This document shows positions 24,773-33,307 of a stretch of 64,000 nt of DNA, one piece after another. The stretch comes from Paludibacteraceae bacterium. GTDB taxonomy: Bacteria; Bacteroidota; Bacteroidia; Bacteroidales; Paludibacteraceae. Below the pieces are notes generated by a model that was not told where the DNA came from, searched no databases, and saw only the letters and a program-made list of their open reading frames with translations. Position numbers and translations under genes: made by a program. Every line of letters begins with the position of its first letter. Within the stretch, counting starts at the first letter, position 1. Where the stretch lies: NCBI GenBank assembly GCA_017556705.1, contig JAFYMG010000006.1, positions 44,245 through 108,244 on the forward strand, given 5' to 3'.

Positions 24773-25870
24773 AATATACTTCAACTGCTCCTCATCCAAC
24801 TCTGTATGCATGGGCAACGACAACACGCACGCTGCTAATCGCTCTGCTACGGGGAAATCGCCTACCTGATAGCGAGCATCTTGATATGCCTTTTGCATAT
24901 GCAATGGCACAGGATAATAGATCATCGCGGGCACCCCAGCTTCTGCCAATGCTTCGCGCATGGCATCTCGATCCACATCCACCAAACGCAGGGTGTATTG
25001 ATGGAACACATGGCTCGACTTCTCGCTGCGAGCGGGTACTAATATGTGCGGGTGATTTGCAAAGGCGTTGTCATAGTATGTAGCTGCTTTTTGGCGCGCA
25101 GCGATATATTCGTCCAAATGTTTTAGTTTCACATCCAGTACCGCTGCTTGTATGCTGTCCAAACGTGAGTTTACGCCTACGGTATCGTGATAGTAACGTA
25201 CCACCATGCCGTGATTGGCTATTGCACGCATTTTGGCTGCCAACTCATCATCGTTTGTGAAGATTGCACCGCCATCGCCGTAGCAACCCAGGTTCTTCGA
25301 TGGGAAGAAACTGGTGCAGCCGATCTCGCCCATGGTACCAGCTTGCTTCTCAGTACCATCTGCAAAGCGATACACCGAACCAATCGCTTGGCATGCATCT
25401 TCTATGATATATAGGTTGTGTGCTTTCGCAATCGCCATCAGTTCCTCCATATCGGCGCACTGACCAAACAGGTGCACGGGCACTATCGCTTTAGTTTTTT
25501 TTGTGATGGCTTTCTTTACAGCCTCTACCGAGATATTCATCGTATCCCAATCCACATCCACTACCACGGGTGTCAACCCCAGCAATGCCACCACCTCGGC
25601 GGTGGCGATGAATGTGAAGGTAGGGGTGATCACTTCGTCGCCTGGCTTCAATCCCAGTGCCATCAATGCTATCTGCAGTGCGTCGGTACCATTGCCTACG
25701 GGTATCACATGCTTAGCGCCGGTGTATTGCTCTAAGTTTGCTTGAAATGATGACACGGCCGCGCCTTTGATAAACGCTGCAGAATCAATCACCGCCTGGA
25801 TTCCGCGGTCAATATCTTCCTTGATGTTCTGATACTGCGTTTGCAGATCCACCATTTGAATTTTCTTCAT
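24746..25870 (-). CDS. DegT/DnrJ/EryC1-family PLP aminotransferase
   Basis: A 374-residue enzyme starting MKKIQMVDLQTQYQNI. Sugar-nucleotide 4- or 3-aminotransferase features: GNGTDALQIALMALGL, VITPTFTFIATAEVV, VHLFGQCADMEEL, EDACQAIGS and CTSFFPSKNLGCYGDGG with the PLP-binding lysine. Such enzymes make amino sugars for surface glycans or LPS, but no other sugar-nucleotide genes are nearby. The longer frame starts in a heptamer repeat and lacks family similarity, so I use the ATG at 25870. The C-terminus is formed by the next repeat. Confidence 0.9.
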   Translation of the reverse strand: MKKIQMVDLQTQYQNIKEDIDRGIQAVIDSAAFIKGAAVSSFQANLEQYTGAKHVIPVGNGTDALQIALMALGLKPGDEVITPTFTFIATAEVVALLGLTPVVVDVDWDTMNISVEAVKKAITKKTKAIVPVHLFGQCADMEELMAIAKAHNLYIIEDACQAIGSVYRFADGTEKQAGTMGEIGCTSFFPSKNLGCYGDGGAIFTNDDELAAKMRAIANHGMVVRYYHDTVGVNSRLDSIQAAVLDVKLKHLDEYIAARQKAATYYDNAFANHPHILVPARSEKSSHVFHQYTLRLVDVDRDAMREALAEAGVPAMIYYPVPLHMQKAYQDARYQVGDFPVAERLAACVLSLPMHTELDEEQLKYIVEAIGERL

Positions 25871-25873
25871 ATC

Positions 25874-25906
25874 CTCTTGCCTTTCGCCTCTCGCCTCTCG
25901 CCTCCG
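25874..25906. repeat. CTCGCCT heptamer repeat upstream of the DegT gene
   Basis: CTTGCCT, TTCGCCT, CTCGCCT, CTCGCCT and CCGGCGC in 7-bp register, directly before the aminotransferase start, where a ribosome-binding site would be. Confidence 0.75.
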
Positions 25907-25910
25907 GCGC

Positions 25911-26879
25911 TCACCTCTCAATAATATACTCCACTGCTGCGGGGGAGATACGCGTACTATATATATGTGGGTTATTTGTTTTCACTTCCAATGGCAGCGA
26001 TGTGCGCTCCTCTTCAGGGTAATGGCACACCACTTGTATATCCTCCGACGTGATATCCGCAAAGTGCGACATGCTCACGTGCACGCTCACTTCGGCTATC
26101 TGTGGAAAGAGACGCAACTTTTCTCCTACAGGCAGACCTTCCACCTGAACAGGTAGGGTAAATGTTTTTTCCGTAAACTGTTCGGCTTTCCATGCTATAG
26201 TTACCACGTTTGGCTCCACGCGTATGCCCTTGGGTACTTGCAAGGCCACTATTTGAGTCACAGAGTCGCGCAACTTCTCCACGCGCACACTGTCGGTCAG
26301 AATCTGCGCAATGGCATATATCGTCTCCTTGTCGCCAAATATATTCACCGAGTCGGGCTGCACCTTGCCGTTGCCCACTAGATGGTATTGATCCGCTATC
26401 GTCACCTCCGACTGCACGCATACGGGTACACGCTTCCTCTGTTGTGTATGGTATGCAAACACAATGCTCTCAGGAGCTACTTGTTGCAGTTGCATCGAAC
26501 CGAGCAGTATGTCCTGCAGTTTAGGACGCAGCACATCGGCGGTAAGTTCCACGCGACCATGATCTTCGCGCAAATAACGCGATAGGTTTATACTCAATTC
26601 CACGCCGTGACGCGATACTTGGCGCAAATGTTTGCCTTCATCGCGTACGGTGATGGTTAAGGTGTTAGGTAGTTCTCTGTCTAGGACAATCTGTTGAGGG
26701 ATACCAGTGTAGTTCACCGATACTTTCATATGCATATCTCTTGGTGAGGACATTACGCGTCCCCACCAAAAGATCATAGTCAATCCCACAAATAGGAGGA
26801 AGATGACCACATCTTTTCTCCATATCCAAAGCCAAGCGTACTTAACTTTCTTGCGGAATATGTCCCAATATTTTTGCAT
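25911..26879 (-). CDS. YbbR/CdaR-like domain membrane protein
   Basis: About 322 residues from MQKYWDIFRKKVKY. One N-terminal transmembrane helix (VVIFLLFVGLTMIFWW) is followed by extracytoplasmic YbbR-like repeats, e.g. VSVNYTGIPQQIVLDRELPN, VSINLSRYL and FTEKTFTLPVQVEGLP. In Firmicutes such domains regulate the c-di-AMP cyclase CdaA; in Bacteroidota the gene normally sits by yajC, as here, with unknown role. No diadenylate cyclase is in the window. The start is set after the CACTGAT-type repeat in the leader. Confidence 0.82.
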   Translation of the reverse strand: MQKYWDIFRKKVKYAWLWIWRKDVVIFLLFVGLTMIFWWGRVMSSPRDMHMKVSVNYTGIPQQIVLDRELPNTLTITVRDEGKHLRQVSRHGVELSINLSRYLREDHGRVELTADVLRPKLQDILLGSMQLQQVAPESIVFAYHTQQRKRVPVCVQSEVTIADQYHLVGNGKVQPDSVNIFGDKETIYAIAQILTDSVRVEKLRDSVTQIVALQVPKGIRVEPNVVTIAWKAEQFTEKTFTLPVQVEGLPVGEKLRLFPQIAEVSVHVSMSHFADITSEDIQVVCHYPEEERTSLPLEVKTNNPHIYSTRISPAAVEYIIER

Positions 26880-26891
26880 AGTATTTGAACT

Positions 26892-26950
26892 GTATTTTCC
26901 ACTGATACCACTGATTTGCACCAATTTCTATCCGTGTCCATCCGTGCAAT
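26892..26950. repeat. CACTGAT/ATCCGTG dyad repeat before the YbbR gene
   Basis: CCACTGATACCACTGATTTG on one side and ATCCGTGTCCATCCGTGC on the other, an imperfect dyad. Close relatives are at 28316-28378 and 60836-60902. Confidence 0.75.
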
Positions 26951-26971
26951 CTAGGGGAGATGTAAGCGACT

Positions 26972-27316
26972 TTACTTCGCTTGTTGTCCTTGTTGAGCAT
27001 CCTCAGCAGCTACATATACGCTACCTTTGTCCACTTTCAGGGTTACATCTTTTGATACTTCGATGAGGAAAGTAGTCTCTTGTACCTCTTTGATGATGCC
27101 ATAAATGCCGCCTGCGGTAATCACTTTGCTACCTTTGGTCAAGGCGTCACGTTGTTTTTGCAATTCTTTTTGTTTCTTTTGTTGTGGACGAATCATGAAG
27201 AAATAGAATACCACAAAGATGGCAACCATCATGAGCATGCCACCCCATTTGTCCATAAAGGTAGCATCTGGATTTTGTGCTGCTGCTGGAGCAAGCATTA
27301 AAATGTAATTTAGCAT
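26972..27316 (-). CDS. yajC: Sec translocon accessory subunit YajC
   Basis: A 114-residue protein with one transmembrane helix (GMLMMVAIFVVFYFFMIRPQQ) and the YajC motif IRPQQKKQKE, then GSKVITAGGIYGIIKEV and EVSKDVTLKVDKGSV. It associates with SecDF-YidC at the inner membrane. It lies 22 bp after nusB and is followed by YbbR, the usual Bacteroidota order. Confidence 0.95.
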   Translation of the reverse strand: MLNYILMLAPAAAQNPDATFMDKWGGMLMMVAIFVVFYFFMIRPQQKKQKELQKQRDALTKGSKVITAGGIYGIIKEVQETTFLIEVSKDVTLKVDKGSVYVAAEDAQQGQQAK

Positions 27317-27338
27317 AATTGTGTTGTTTATTTGTTTT

Positions 27339-28286
27339 TTATCTAATTATTTTAAACAGTTTATTCTCTGCTCTCAGATCATTCACTACGCGGTTCAGCA
27401 CGCCGTTGATGAACACATAGCTCTTGTCGCTTGAATACTCTTTCGCCAATTCAATATACTCGTTCATTGATATCTCCAGCGCGATCTCGTTACAGTTGCG
27501 GATCTCCGCCAACGCTGCTATCAGGATGATCTGATCCATGTATGCCACGCGGTCGGCTTCCCAGTTTTGCAAGGCATTGGCTATCAGCGATTTGTTCTCT
27601 TCTGCTTGGTCGATGCTATATTGCAGCAACTCCTTGGCAAAGGTCAACTCCTGCTCGCCCGCAAACATATCTAGCAATGGCAACTCATCAGTGTCGCTCT
27701 CCTTGAAGCGCTTGATAGTCTTCACCACGTAGGTAATCACCATATCCATATCAGTGGTCCAACCTTCGTGATCCAGTGCCACTTCCATCTCTTCCAATGC
27801 GGAACAGAGGGCTTCGCTCTCAAGCAGTAGTTGGCTGTATATCTTGCGCCATAGGGTCTTCTCGTCCTCATATGTGGGAGCCTCCAATGCCATAAACTCC
27901 TTGTAGAATGGAGCCTCCAGCAGTGCCTTGTAGGTAACTTCGATGGCGGACATACCTGTATCCCAACGTAGGTGCTCATTCTCCATGTAATTACGCAGGC
28001 GACGGTTGTTAAAGATTTGTTGCGCCACGCGATTATTCACGAAGTTCATGTTCGCTTTGTAGGTCTGGTGAAGAACGGCTGCACGTTTCTTGTTTTCGTT
28101 GATTTGCTCTTCGGCATAGGTTGTTAGTTCATCGGCAAAACTGAGCATCATCATGTACAGACTGTACGTGCTTGAGAACTTGTTGAGCAGGGTTTTACGT
28201 GCAGATAGAGCGGTGTGATCACTACCGCTATACATCGCAAAGAGTGTTTGAACCACTTTGGTTCTAACTAATGTTCGATTTATCAT
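27339..28286 (-). CDS. nusB: Transcription antitermination factor NusB (long Bacteroidota form)
   Basis: About 315 residues from MINRTLVRTKVVQTLFAMY; the C-terminal half carries the NusB fold (DQIILIAALAEIRNCNEIALEISMNEYIELAKEYS, SYVFINGVLNRVV). Bacteroidota NusB has an N-terminal extension of about 150 residues, as here. It binds boxA RNA with NusE for rRNA antitermination. I take the ATG at 28286 over the TTG two codons before. The promoter is at 28394-28401, with a dyad repeat between it and the start. Confidence 0.92.
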   Translation of the reverse strand: MINRTLVRTKVVQTLFAMYSGSDHTALSARKTLLNKFSSTYSLYMMMLSFADELTTYAEEQINENKKRAAVLHQTYKANMNFVNNRVAQQIFNNRRLRNYMENEHLRWDTGMSAIEVTYKALLEAPFYKEFMALEAPTYEDEKTLWRKIYSQLLLESEALCSALEEMEVALDHEGWTTDMDMVITYVVKTIKRFKESDTDELPLLDMFAGEQELTFAKELLQYSIDQAEENKSLIANALQNWEADRVAYMDQIILIAALAEIRNCNEIALEISMNEYIELAKEYSSDKSYVFINGVLNRVVNDLRAENKLFKIIR

Positions 28287-28755
28287 AATCAATTATTTCA
28301 ATGTTCTGTTCTCTGTCCCACTGATATCACTGATTTGCACTGAATTGCTATCCGTGTATATCTGTGCCATTTGTGGGATGGTAAATTCGACCGCAAAGGT
28401 ACGAAAAAATACGCACATACGCAAACAAAATCGCAGAAAGTTTATTTTCGATGTGATTTTAGTTGCATTTAGGTAGTGCGGGATAGGAGTGAAACATCAA
28501 TACAATATTCCTTACATAGGTATTTGATGATTTAGAGGGGAGACTTTTTGGTCCTAAAACGTTTATCGAAAGCAACTAACCTAATATTAAGGGTATACCA
28601 GAGCTATACAAATTATAGGATTAATGGGTGTGGAAAAGGTTGTTACATATCATTCGAGTACAACATTTTTTTGAAATTTACAAACGAAAATTTGTACAAT
28701 TCAGAAAAAAATATTAATTTTGCACCGCAATTAACCAATAAGAAAGATTATAGAG
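28287..28755. other. Divergent intergenic region nusB / DUF3276
   Basis: Holds a CACTGAT/ATCCGTG dyad repeat (28316-28378) in the nusB leader and the nusB promoter (TACCTTTG at 28394-28401, minus strand, with GTTTGCGTATGTGCGTA upstream). The DUF3276 promoter (TAATTTTG at 28715-28722, plus strand) is also here. The AT-rich middle (28450-28680) shows no gene. Confidence 0.7.
28394..28401 (-). promoter_or_regulatory. Promoter of the nusB-yajC operon
   Basis: The minus-strand box TACCTTTG is preceded by TTTGCGTATGTGCGTATTT, the recurrent upstream element of this genome. Confidence 0.75.
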
Positions 28756-29142
28756 ATGGAAAATCGTAGATTTGATGGAAAAAATGAGCCAGAAATCGTC
28801 TATTCACGTGCCGTGAAAGCGGGTAAACGTATCTATTACCTAGACGTGAAGAAAGCTCGAAACGAGGACTTGTATCTCTGCATCACAGAGAGCAAACGCA
28901 AACAAACAGGTGAGACTGAAACTCCACAGTTCGAAAAACACAAAGTATTCCTCTACAAGGAAGATTTTGCGCACTTCACCGAAGGACTTAACGATGTGAT
29001 CGCATTCGTACAAAGTCAGTTAGGCGAAATCGAAGAACGCAAAGAGTGGACACCTGAAACAGAAGATGCTGCACAAGAACCTGCTGAAGCAGAAGAAGCA
29101 AAACAAAAACGCGGCCTCTTTGCACGGTTTAGAAATAATTGA
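28756..29142 (+). CDS. DUF3276 family PUR-domain protein
   Basis: A 128-residue cytoplasmic protein. MENRRFDGKNEP and EIVYSRAVKAGKRIYYLDVK, then LYLCITESKR and KVFLYKEDFAHFTEGLNDVI, form a PUR-alpha-like beta-beta-beta-alpha repeat that binds single-stranded nucleic acid in related proteins. An acidic, alanine-rich tail (EDAAQEPAEAEEA) ends in a basic GLFARFRNN patch. The family is near universal in Bacteroidota; its target is not established. It has its own promoter (28715-28722). Confidence 0.88.
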   Translation: MENRRFDGKNEPEIVYSRAVKAGKRIYYLDVKKARNEDLYLCITESKRKQTGETETPQFEKHKVFLYKEDFAHFTEGLNDVIAFVQSQLGEIEERKEWTPETEDAAQEPAEAEEAKQKRGLFARFRNN

Positions 29143-29162
29143 TTTATAGACCACTGCGTTGT

Positions 29163-29240
29163 TAGAAACTAGCAATCTCTTAGCGCATAGTGCGGTCTAA
29201 CAGTCCAAAGGACGGTCTAATTTCTAACGCGGTCTCCGAA
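29163..29240. repeat. Hairpin modules with a GGTCTAAC linker
   Basis: Units AGCGCATAGTGCGGTCTAAC, AGTCCAAAGGACGGTCTAA and TTCTAACGCGGTCTCC. The stems (GCGCA/TGCG and GTCC/GGAC) differ while the GGTCTAA linker is constant. The related set is at 41229-41280. Confidence 0.75.
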
Positions 29241-29283
29241 AATCTGCTGATTTTTGGGGTGCGAGCAGCCACAAAGTGGCGAT

Positions 29284-30534
29284 CTAAATAAAATCTATAA
29301 TGGAATCCGCAACCTCCTGCTTGAGAAGAAGTGGGAGGTCCTTTTTTGTGCCATCTGCATATAGCAGGGTCACCTTGTTAGTATCTACACCAAATCCTGC
29401 TCCCTTATCCTGCAAGCTATTCAGCACGATCATATTGAGGTTCTTGCTCTGCAACTTACGCACAGCATTTGCCTCCTCGTCATGAGTCTCCAACGCAAAA
29501 CCAATAAGCTTCTGATGAGCTTGCTTCATCTGCCCCAACGTGGCAGCAATGTCGGTGGTAGTCTTGAGGGCGATGGAGTAGTGTTGAGTAGCGATGGAGT
29601 CGTGTTGAGTAGTAGTGGCTAGGTCTTGCTTCTTGATCTTCTTATCCGCCCTCTCGCATGGCGTGAAGTCCGCCACGGCAGCACACAAGATAGCCATATC
29701 CGCCTCAGGGAAAGCTTTTACCGCTGCCTCGCACATCTCAGCACTAGAGGTGACGGGGATGAGGGTATAGGGCGTAGCGTGTAGGGTGTAGCGTGTAGGG
29801 TGTTGGAGGTGTTGGGTGGGGCATGGTCCACTGACGAGCGTGATCGCTGCACCTCTATTAAGACACGCACGCGCGAGCGCGTAGCCCATCTTACCCGTAG
29901 AGGCATTGGTGATATATCGCACAGGGTCAATAGCCTCTTGGGTAGGCCCTGCGGTGATAAGCACATGTTTGCCCGCCAAGGTCTTAGGCGTGAGCGCATA
30001 CTCCACCGCTGCCATCAGGGCATCGATCTCCTGCATACGACCTTTGCCCGTAGTGCCGCATGCTAGTTCGCCACTAGCCGCATCAAGCATGGTGATATTC
30101 TCCCACTCGGCGAGCTCACGCATCGCACGCTGGGTGGCAGGCGACTCGTACATATTGGTATTCATCGCTGGCGCTATCACCACAGGCTTGCGCATGGCTG
30201 CGAAAGTGGTAGTGAGGGCATCGTCGGCAATACCATTGGCCATCTTGCATAGCACATTCGCCGTAGCAGGCGCGATGAGCATCAAATCCGCCCAATCGGG
30301 GAGGGAGATATGCTCGGTGCTATGTTCGTTGATGGCAGCAAATACATCCGAATAGACCTTATGTCCGCTGACCGTTTGCAGCGTAAGAGAAGTGACAAAC
30401 TCCAAGGCATGCTTGGTGGTTGTCACTTGCACATCCGCACCCACCTTCTTCAGTAGGCGGATCAGTTCAGGAATCTTGTACGCAGCAATACCGCCACTAA
30501 TTCCAATGAGGATATGTTTACCCTGTAAAGTCAT
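29284..30534 (-). CDS. coaBC: Bifunctional phosphopantothenoylcysteine decarboxylase / phosphopantothenate-cysteine ligase
   Basis: It makes 4'-phosphopantetheine for coenzyme A. The N-terminal flavin decarboxylase part has LIGISGGIAAYK, the active-site His in STEHISLPDWAD, APAMNTNMY and CGTTGKGRM. The C-terminal ligase has VLITAGPTQEAIDPVRYITN, STGKMGYALA and AVADFTP. Two repeat-derived segments lie in the ligase half: TQHLQHPTRYTLHATPYTL (heptamers at 29763-29804) and TTTQHDSIATQHYSIALK (a 21-bp direct repeat at 29570-29611). It follows rpoZ, the usual Bacteroidota order. Confidence 0.93.
   Translation of the reverse strand: MTLQGKHILIGISGGIAAYKIPELIRLLKKVGADVQVTTTKHALEFVTSLTLQTVSGHKVYSDVFAAINEHSTEHISLPDWADLMLIAPATANVLCKMANGIADDALTTTFAAMRKPVVIAPAMNTNMYESPATQRAMRELAEWENITMLDAASGELACGTTGKGRMQEIDALMAAVEYALTPKTLAGKHVLITAGPTQEAIDPVRYITNASTGKMGYALARACLNRGAAITLVSGPCPTQHLQHPTRYTLHATPYTLIPVTSSAEMCEAAVKAFPEADMAILCAAVADFTPCERADKKIKKQDLATTTQHDSIATQHYSIALKTTTDIAATLGQMKQAHQKLIGFALETHDEEANAVRKLQSKNLNMIVLNSLQDKGAGFGVDTNKVTLLYADGTKKDLPLLLKQEVADSIIDFI
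29570..29611. repeat. 21-bp direct repeat inside coaBC
   Basis: GCGATGGAGTAGTGTTGAGTA-like unit, two copies in tandem with one mismatch. 21 bp equals three heptamers, so the frame is kept. Translated on the minus strand as TTQHDSIATQHYSIA. Confidence 0.85.
29763..29804. repeat. GGGTGTA heptamer repeat inside coaBC
   Basis: Six exact 7-bp units (GGGTATA, GGGCGTA, GCGTGTA, GGGTGTA, GCGTGTA, GGGTGTT), translated as TRYTLHATPYTLIP between the SGP loop and the ligase core. Confidence 0.9.
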
Positions 30535-30540
30535 GATTTT

Positions 30541-30664
30541 AGATCGCTTCGCTGTCAGACCGTTACACTGTCAGATCACTTCGTTGTCAGATGTCTGACA
30601 GGGCTTTAGCCCGTTCTGACAGCCGTTAGGCGTTCTGATTTCTGACAGCGCGAAGCGCGATCTT
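30541..30664. repeat. Hairpin modules with a TCTGACAG linker
   Basis: The rpoZ-coaBC gap holds stems such as GGGCTTTAGCCC, GCCGTTAGGC and CGCGAAGCG. They are each preceded by TCTGACAG or TGTCAGA and followed by GTTCTGA or GATC. Same design as the CGTCC family but with different linkers. Confidence 0.75.
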
Positions 30665-30998
30665 ACTTCAGCACCTCATCGCGGTTGCTGCTGCGGTAGA
30701 TGAGTTGATCCTCGATGAACTCTTGAGTAGCAATCAAGGTAGCCTTTGGCAATTGCTCGTAGCTCTTAGAGATTTCGATTTGTTCTTGGTTCTCGAATGT
30801 GTCATCCGCAGAGTCTTGTGGAATAGAGAAGTCTTGCAATTTAGCATCCAACTCTTTCTTCATCGCAATGCTGATTTGGTTGCTGCGTTTGCCAAGGATG
30901 GCTACAGTTTCGTACACATTGCCCACTTTCTCAGTAAGCTCGTTCATGTCCCTTGTGATAGTTGTGCGGGAAGCAGTTGTTTGTTTGTAATCGATCAT
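30663..30998 (-). CDS. rpoZ: RNA polymerase omega-like (Rpb6 family) subunit
   Basis: A 111-residue protein. TRDMNELTEKVGNVYETVAILGKRSNQI carries the Rpb6/omega signature (AxxxxxRA-like segment in VAILGKRSNQIS). Omega assists assembly of RNA polymerase. Position between bamD and coaBC is the conserved Bacteroidota arrangement and supports the call. The tail (EFIEDQLIYRSSNRDE) is species-type. Confidence 0.85.
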   Translation of the reverse strand: MIDYKQTTASRTTITRDMNELTEKVGNVYETVAILGKRSNQISIAMKKELDAKLQDFSIPQDSADDTFENQEQIEISKSYEQLPKATLIATQEFIEDQLIYRSSNRDEVLK

Positions 30999-31010
30999 AT
31001 ATTTTGTTGT

Positions 31011-31832
31011 TTATTTATTCAATATTTTTTCTACTTCTTTGTGAATTTTCTTTGCTGCATCAAGATGCTTAGAATTAGGATATTCCGTGATGAAGTTGTA
31101 GTATTCATCATCCGTTTCTCTTGCGCGATCCTCTTTTTTGTCATCAAATGAGTTGACCATTTGTTGATATTTGGCTTGTAGGATCAACCAACTGAGTTCC
31201 TCTTGATACTTATTGATGGGGTAATTCTTTAGCGCATTTTTCGCTACAATTTCTGCACTCAAATAGTTGTTACCTAGATAGGTGCCTAGATTATAATACA
31301 TTTTTGCACTTAAATATTCCTTGTGTGCTAATTTGTCATACAACTCATTCATCTCCTTATATGCTTGCTCTGCATATGGATTTTCTGGATATAACTCAAT
31401 GAATTGTGTAAAGAATTCAATGGCTTTTTTTGTTATAGCTTGATCCAATCTTGCATCAGGCGAATCGAGGTAATAGCAGTGACCTACTTGGAAACGCGCC
31501 TCCGCAATATAACGCCCTTTGGGATAGTTGCGGATGTATGCTTGGTAGTATTCCGCCGCAGAGGTGTAGTTTTGCTGTCCCATGTAACTGCGTGATAGAT
31601 AGATTAATACATCTTGTGATCGGTCGGTGCCGCGGTAGTAAGGCGTCACCTCATCCAAGAGAGTTTGTGCCTTGACATACTGTTCGTTTTCGAAATATAC
31701 TAACGCTTTTTGATATTTAATATCGGGGTCTTTGGATTTGAGCACCTGTTGGTATTCACCACATCCAGACAAGGCAAGCATACCTATTGTGAGGTAGGCA
31801 AACAGCCATATTTGATGTATTCGTTGTGTCAT
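31011..31832 (-). CDS. bamD: Outer membrane assembly lipoprotein BamD
   Basis: About 273 residues from MTQRIHQIWLFAYLTIG, with lipobox LALSGC. TPR-type repeats follow: YQKALVYFENEQYVKAQTLLDEV, LIYLSRSYMGQQNYTSAAEYY, YIAEARFQVGHCYYLDSP and KEMNELYDKLA. It is part of the BAM complex that inserts beta-barrels in the outer membrane. Start chosen at 31832, 40 bp after the promoter box at 31873-31880; the earlier frame start is upstream of that box. Confidence 0.92.
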   Translation of the reverse strand: MTQRIHQIWLFAYLTIGMLALSGCGEYQQVLKSKDPDIKYQKALVYFENEQYVKAQTLLDEVTPYYRGTDRSQDVLIYLSRSYMGQQNYTSAAEYYQAYIRNYPKGRYIAEARFQVGHCYYLDSPDARLDQAITKKAIEFFTQFIELYPENPYAEQAYKEMNELYDKLAHKEYLSAKMYYNLGTYLGNNYLSAEIVAKNALKNYPINKYQEELSWLILQAKYQQMVNSFDDKKEDRARETDDEYYNFITEYPNSKHLDAAKKIHKEVEKILNK

Positions 31833-31872
31833 AATTTTATCTCTTATTGCGCAAAATCGCATAATCAACTTG

Positions 31873-31880
31873 CAAAGGTA
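31873..31880 (-). promoter_or_regulatory. Promoter of bamD-rpoZ-coaBC
   Basis: Minus-strand TACCTTTG box with TTTGCATATATGCAAAA upstream, a near-perfect form of the recurrent upstream element. Confidence 0.75.
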
Positions 31881-31974
31881 CTGCTTTTTTTGCATATATG
31901 CAAATAAAAGGCGAATTTTTCATTAATTTTCATTTTCTTGGTCATGTGATATTGCGTAATTCGAAAAAAAAACG

Positions 31975-31982
31975 TACCTTTG
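31975..31982 (+). promoter_or_regulatory. Promoter of the GntP-glycerate kinase operon
   Basis: TACCTTTG box with ATTGCGTAATTCG upstream. The 38-bp leader is a heptamer repeat (31984-32020: AAATCGT, AAATAGT, AAATTGT, then AATTGT). Confidence 0.75.
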
Positions 31983-32020
31983 CAAATCGTAAATAGTAAA
32001 TTGTCGAATTGTAAATAATC

Positions 32021-33280
32021 ATGAGTAGTGCATTGGCTGCGTTGATTGGATTGGTGATATCCATCGTGTTGATTCTAAGGAAATTATCTCCTATCTATAG
32101 TTTGATGTTAGGCGCCTTGGTGGGTGGCTTACTAGCGGGTTGGGGATTACCCGTCACCGTGGGACATATGATAGGTGGCGTACAAGATATATCCAAGGCT
32201 ATTGTGCGCATTTTGGCCGCGGGGGTACTGACGGGTATGCTCGTGAAGACGGGTGCCGCTTCCACAATAGCCAGAAGCATCATCAAGGCTTTGGGTGAGA
32301 AGTATATCTATTTGGCATTGGCGTTGTCGGCGATGTTGCTCACGGCGATGGGGGTGTTTATCGATGTGGCAGTGATTACCATAGCCCCTATTGCGATTAT
32401 CATGGGCAGTAGGTTGCGTTTGTCGAAGATGAAATTGCTATTGGCGATGATTGGCGGTGGCAAGTGTGGTAATATTATCTCGCCAAACCCCAATACGATT
32501 GTAGCGGCGGATAATTTTGACGCACCTTTGTCGTCGGTGATGGGAGCTGGTGTCGTACCCGCTGTGATAGGACTAGTGCTGACCGTGTTTGTGATTATTC
32601 CGCTGATACCAAAGGGCGATTTGATGAGCGAAGAATCGAAAGGAAAGGAGGCACAAGGCGAAGAGAAGTTGCCTGCGTTGTGGCGCAGCTTGATAGGTCC
32701 TATAGTGACGATATTGTTGCTCGCATTGCGTCCTATAGCTAAGATAGAGATCGATCCTATGGTGGCATTGCCTGTGGGTGGTATCATTGGTATCATTGCC
32801 ACGAGGCATTGGAAGAATATGGGCACCTGCCTCTCGTATGGCCTGGAGAAGATGTCGGGTATAGCGATCTTGCTGGTGGGAACAGGTGCACTGGCGGGTG
32901 TGATACAAGCATCGGATATCAAAGAGGTGTTGGTAGGGCTACTGAGCAATTGGGAAAACGGTGGCACGCTGATGGCGCCTATAGCAGGTGCACTGATGTC
33001 GGCTGCTTCGGCTTCTACCACGGCGGGCGCAACTATCGCTTCTGCATCGTTTGCTGACGCTATCATGGCAGCAGGTGTGACCGCAATATGGGGTGCAGCG
33101 ATGGTGAATGCTGGTGCTACGGTACTGGATCACCTGCCTCATGGCTCGTTCTTCCACGCTACAGGGGGCGCGATGAGCTTCTCGGTGAAAGAGCGATTGA
33201 AATTGATACCATACGAGTCGCTGGTGGGTTTGATACTGACGATCGGTAGCGTGGGAATGTGCTTCTTAACTAGTCTCTAA
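32021..33280 (+). CDS. GntP-family permease, probable glycerate importer
   Basis: A 419-residue membrane protein with about 12 helices and GntP features: SPIYSLMLGALVGGLLAGW, VRILAAGVLTGMLVKTGAA, IIKALGEKYIYLALALSA, GGGKCGNIISPNPNTI and AASASTTAGATIAS near the end. The family moves gluconate, glycerate or related acids with protons. It lies 27 bp upstream of a glycerate kinase, so glycerate is the likely substrate. The stop codon lies in a heptamer repeat (33274-33306). Confidence 0.88.
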   Translation: MSSALAALIGLVISIVLILRKLSPIYSLMLGALVGGLLAGWGLPVTVGHMIGGVQDISKAIVRILAAGVLTGMLVKTGAASTIARSIIKALGEKYIYLALALSAMLLTAMGVFIDVAVITIAPIAIIMGSRLRLSKMKLLLAMIGGGKCGNIISPNPNTIVAADNFDAPLSSVMGAGVVPAVIGLVLTVFVIIPLIPKGDLMSEESKGKEAQGEEKLPALWRSLIGPIVTILLLALRPIAKIEIDPMVALPVGGIIGIIATRHWKNMGTCLSYGLEKMSGIAILLVGTGALAGVIQASDIKEVLVGLLSNWENGGTLMAPIAGALMSAASASTTAGATIASASFADAIMAAGVTAIWGAAMVNAGATVLDHLPHGSFFHATGGAMSFSVKERLKLIPYESLVGLILTIGSVGMCFLTSL

Positions 33281-33306
33281 ACTCTAAACACTCAACACTA
33301 AACACC
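33274..33306. repeat. CTCTAAA heptamer repeat between permease and kinase
   Basis: TCTCTAA, ACTCTAA, ACACTCA and ACACTAA, then ACACC. It encodes the stop of the permease and fills the ribosome-site region of the kinase. Confidence 0.8.
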
Positions 33307-33307
33307 A

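Noticed and set aside
25871..25921. N-terminal extension MRGERRRREARGERQED of the DegT aminotransferase
   Set aside because: It is the translation of the heptamer repeat; family similarity starts at MKKIQMVDLQ. An in-frame extension is possible but unsupported.
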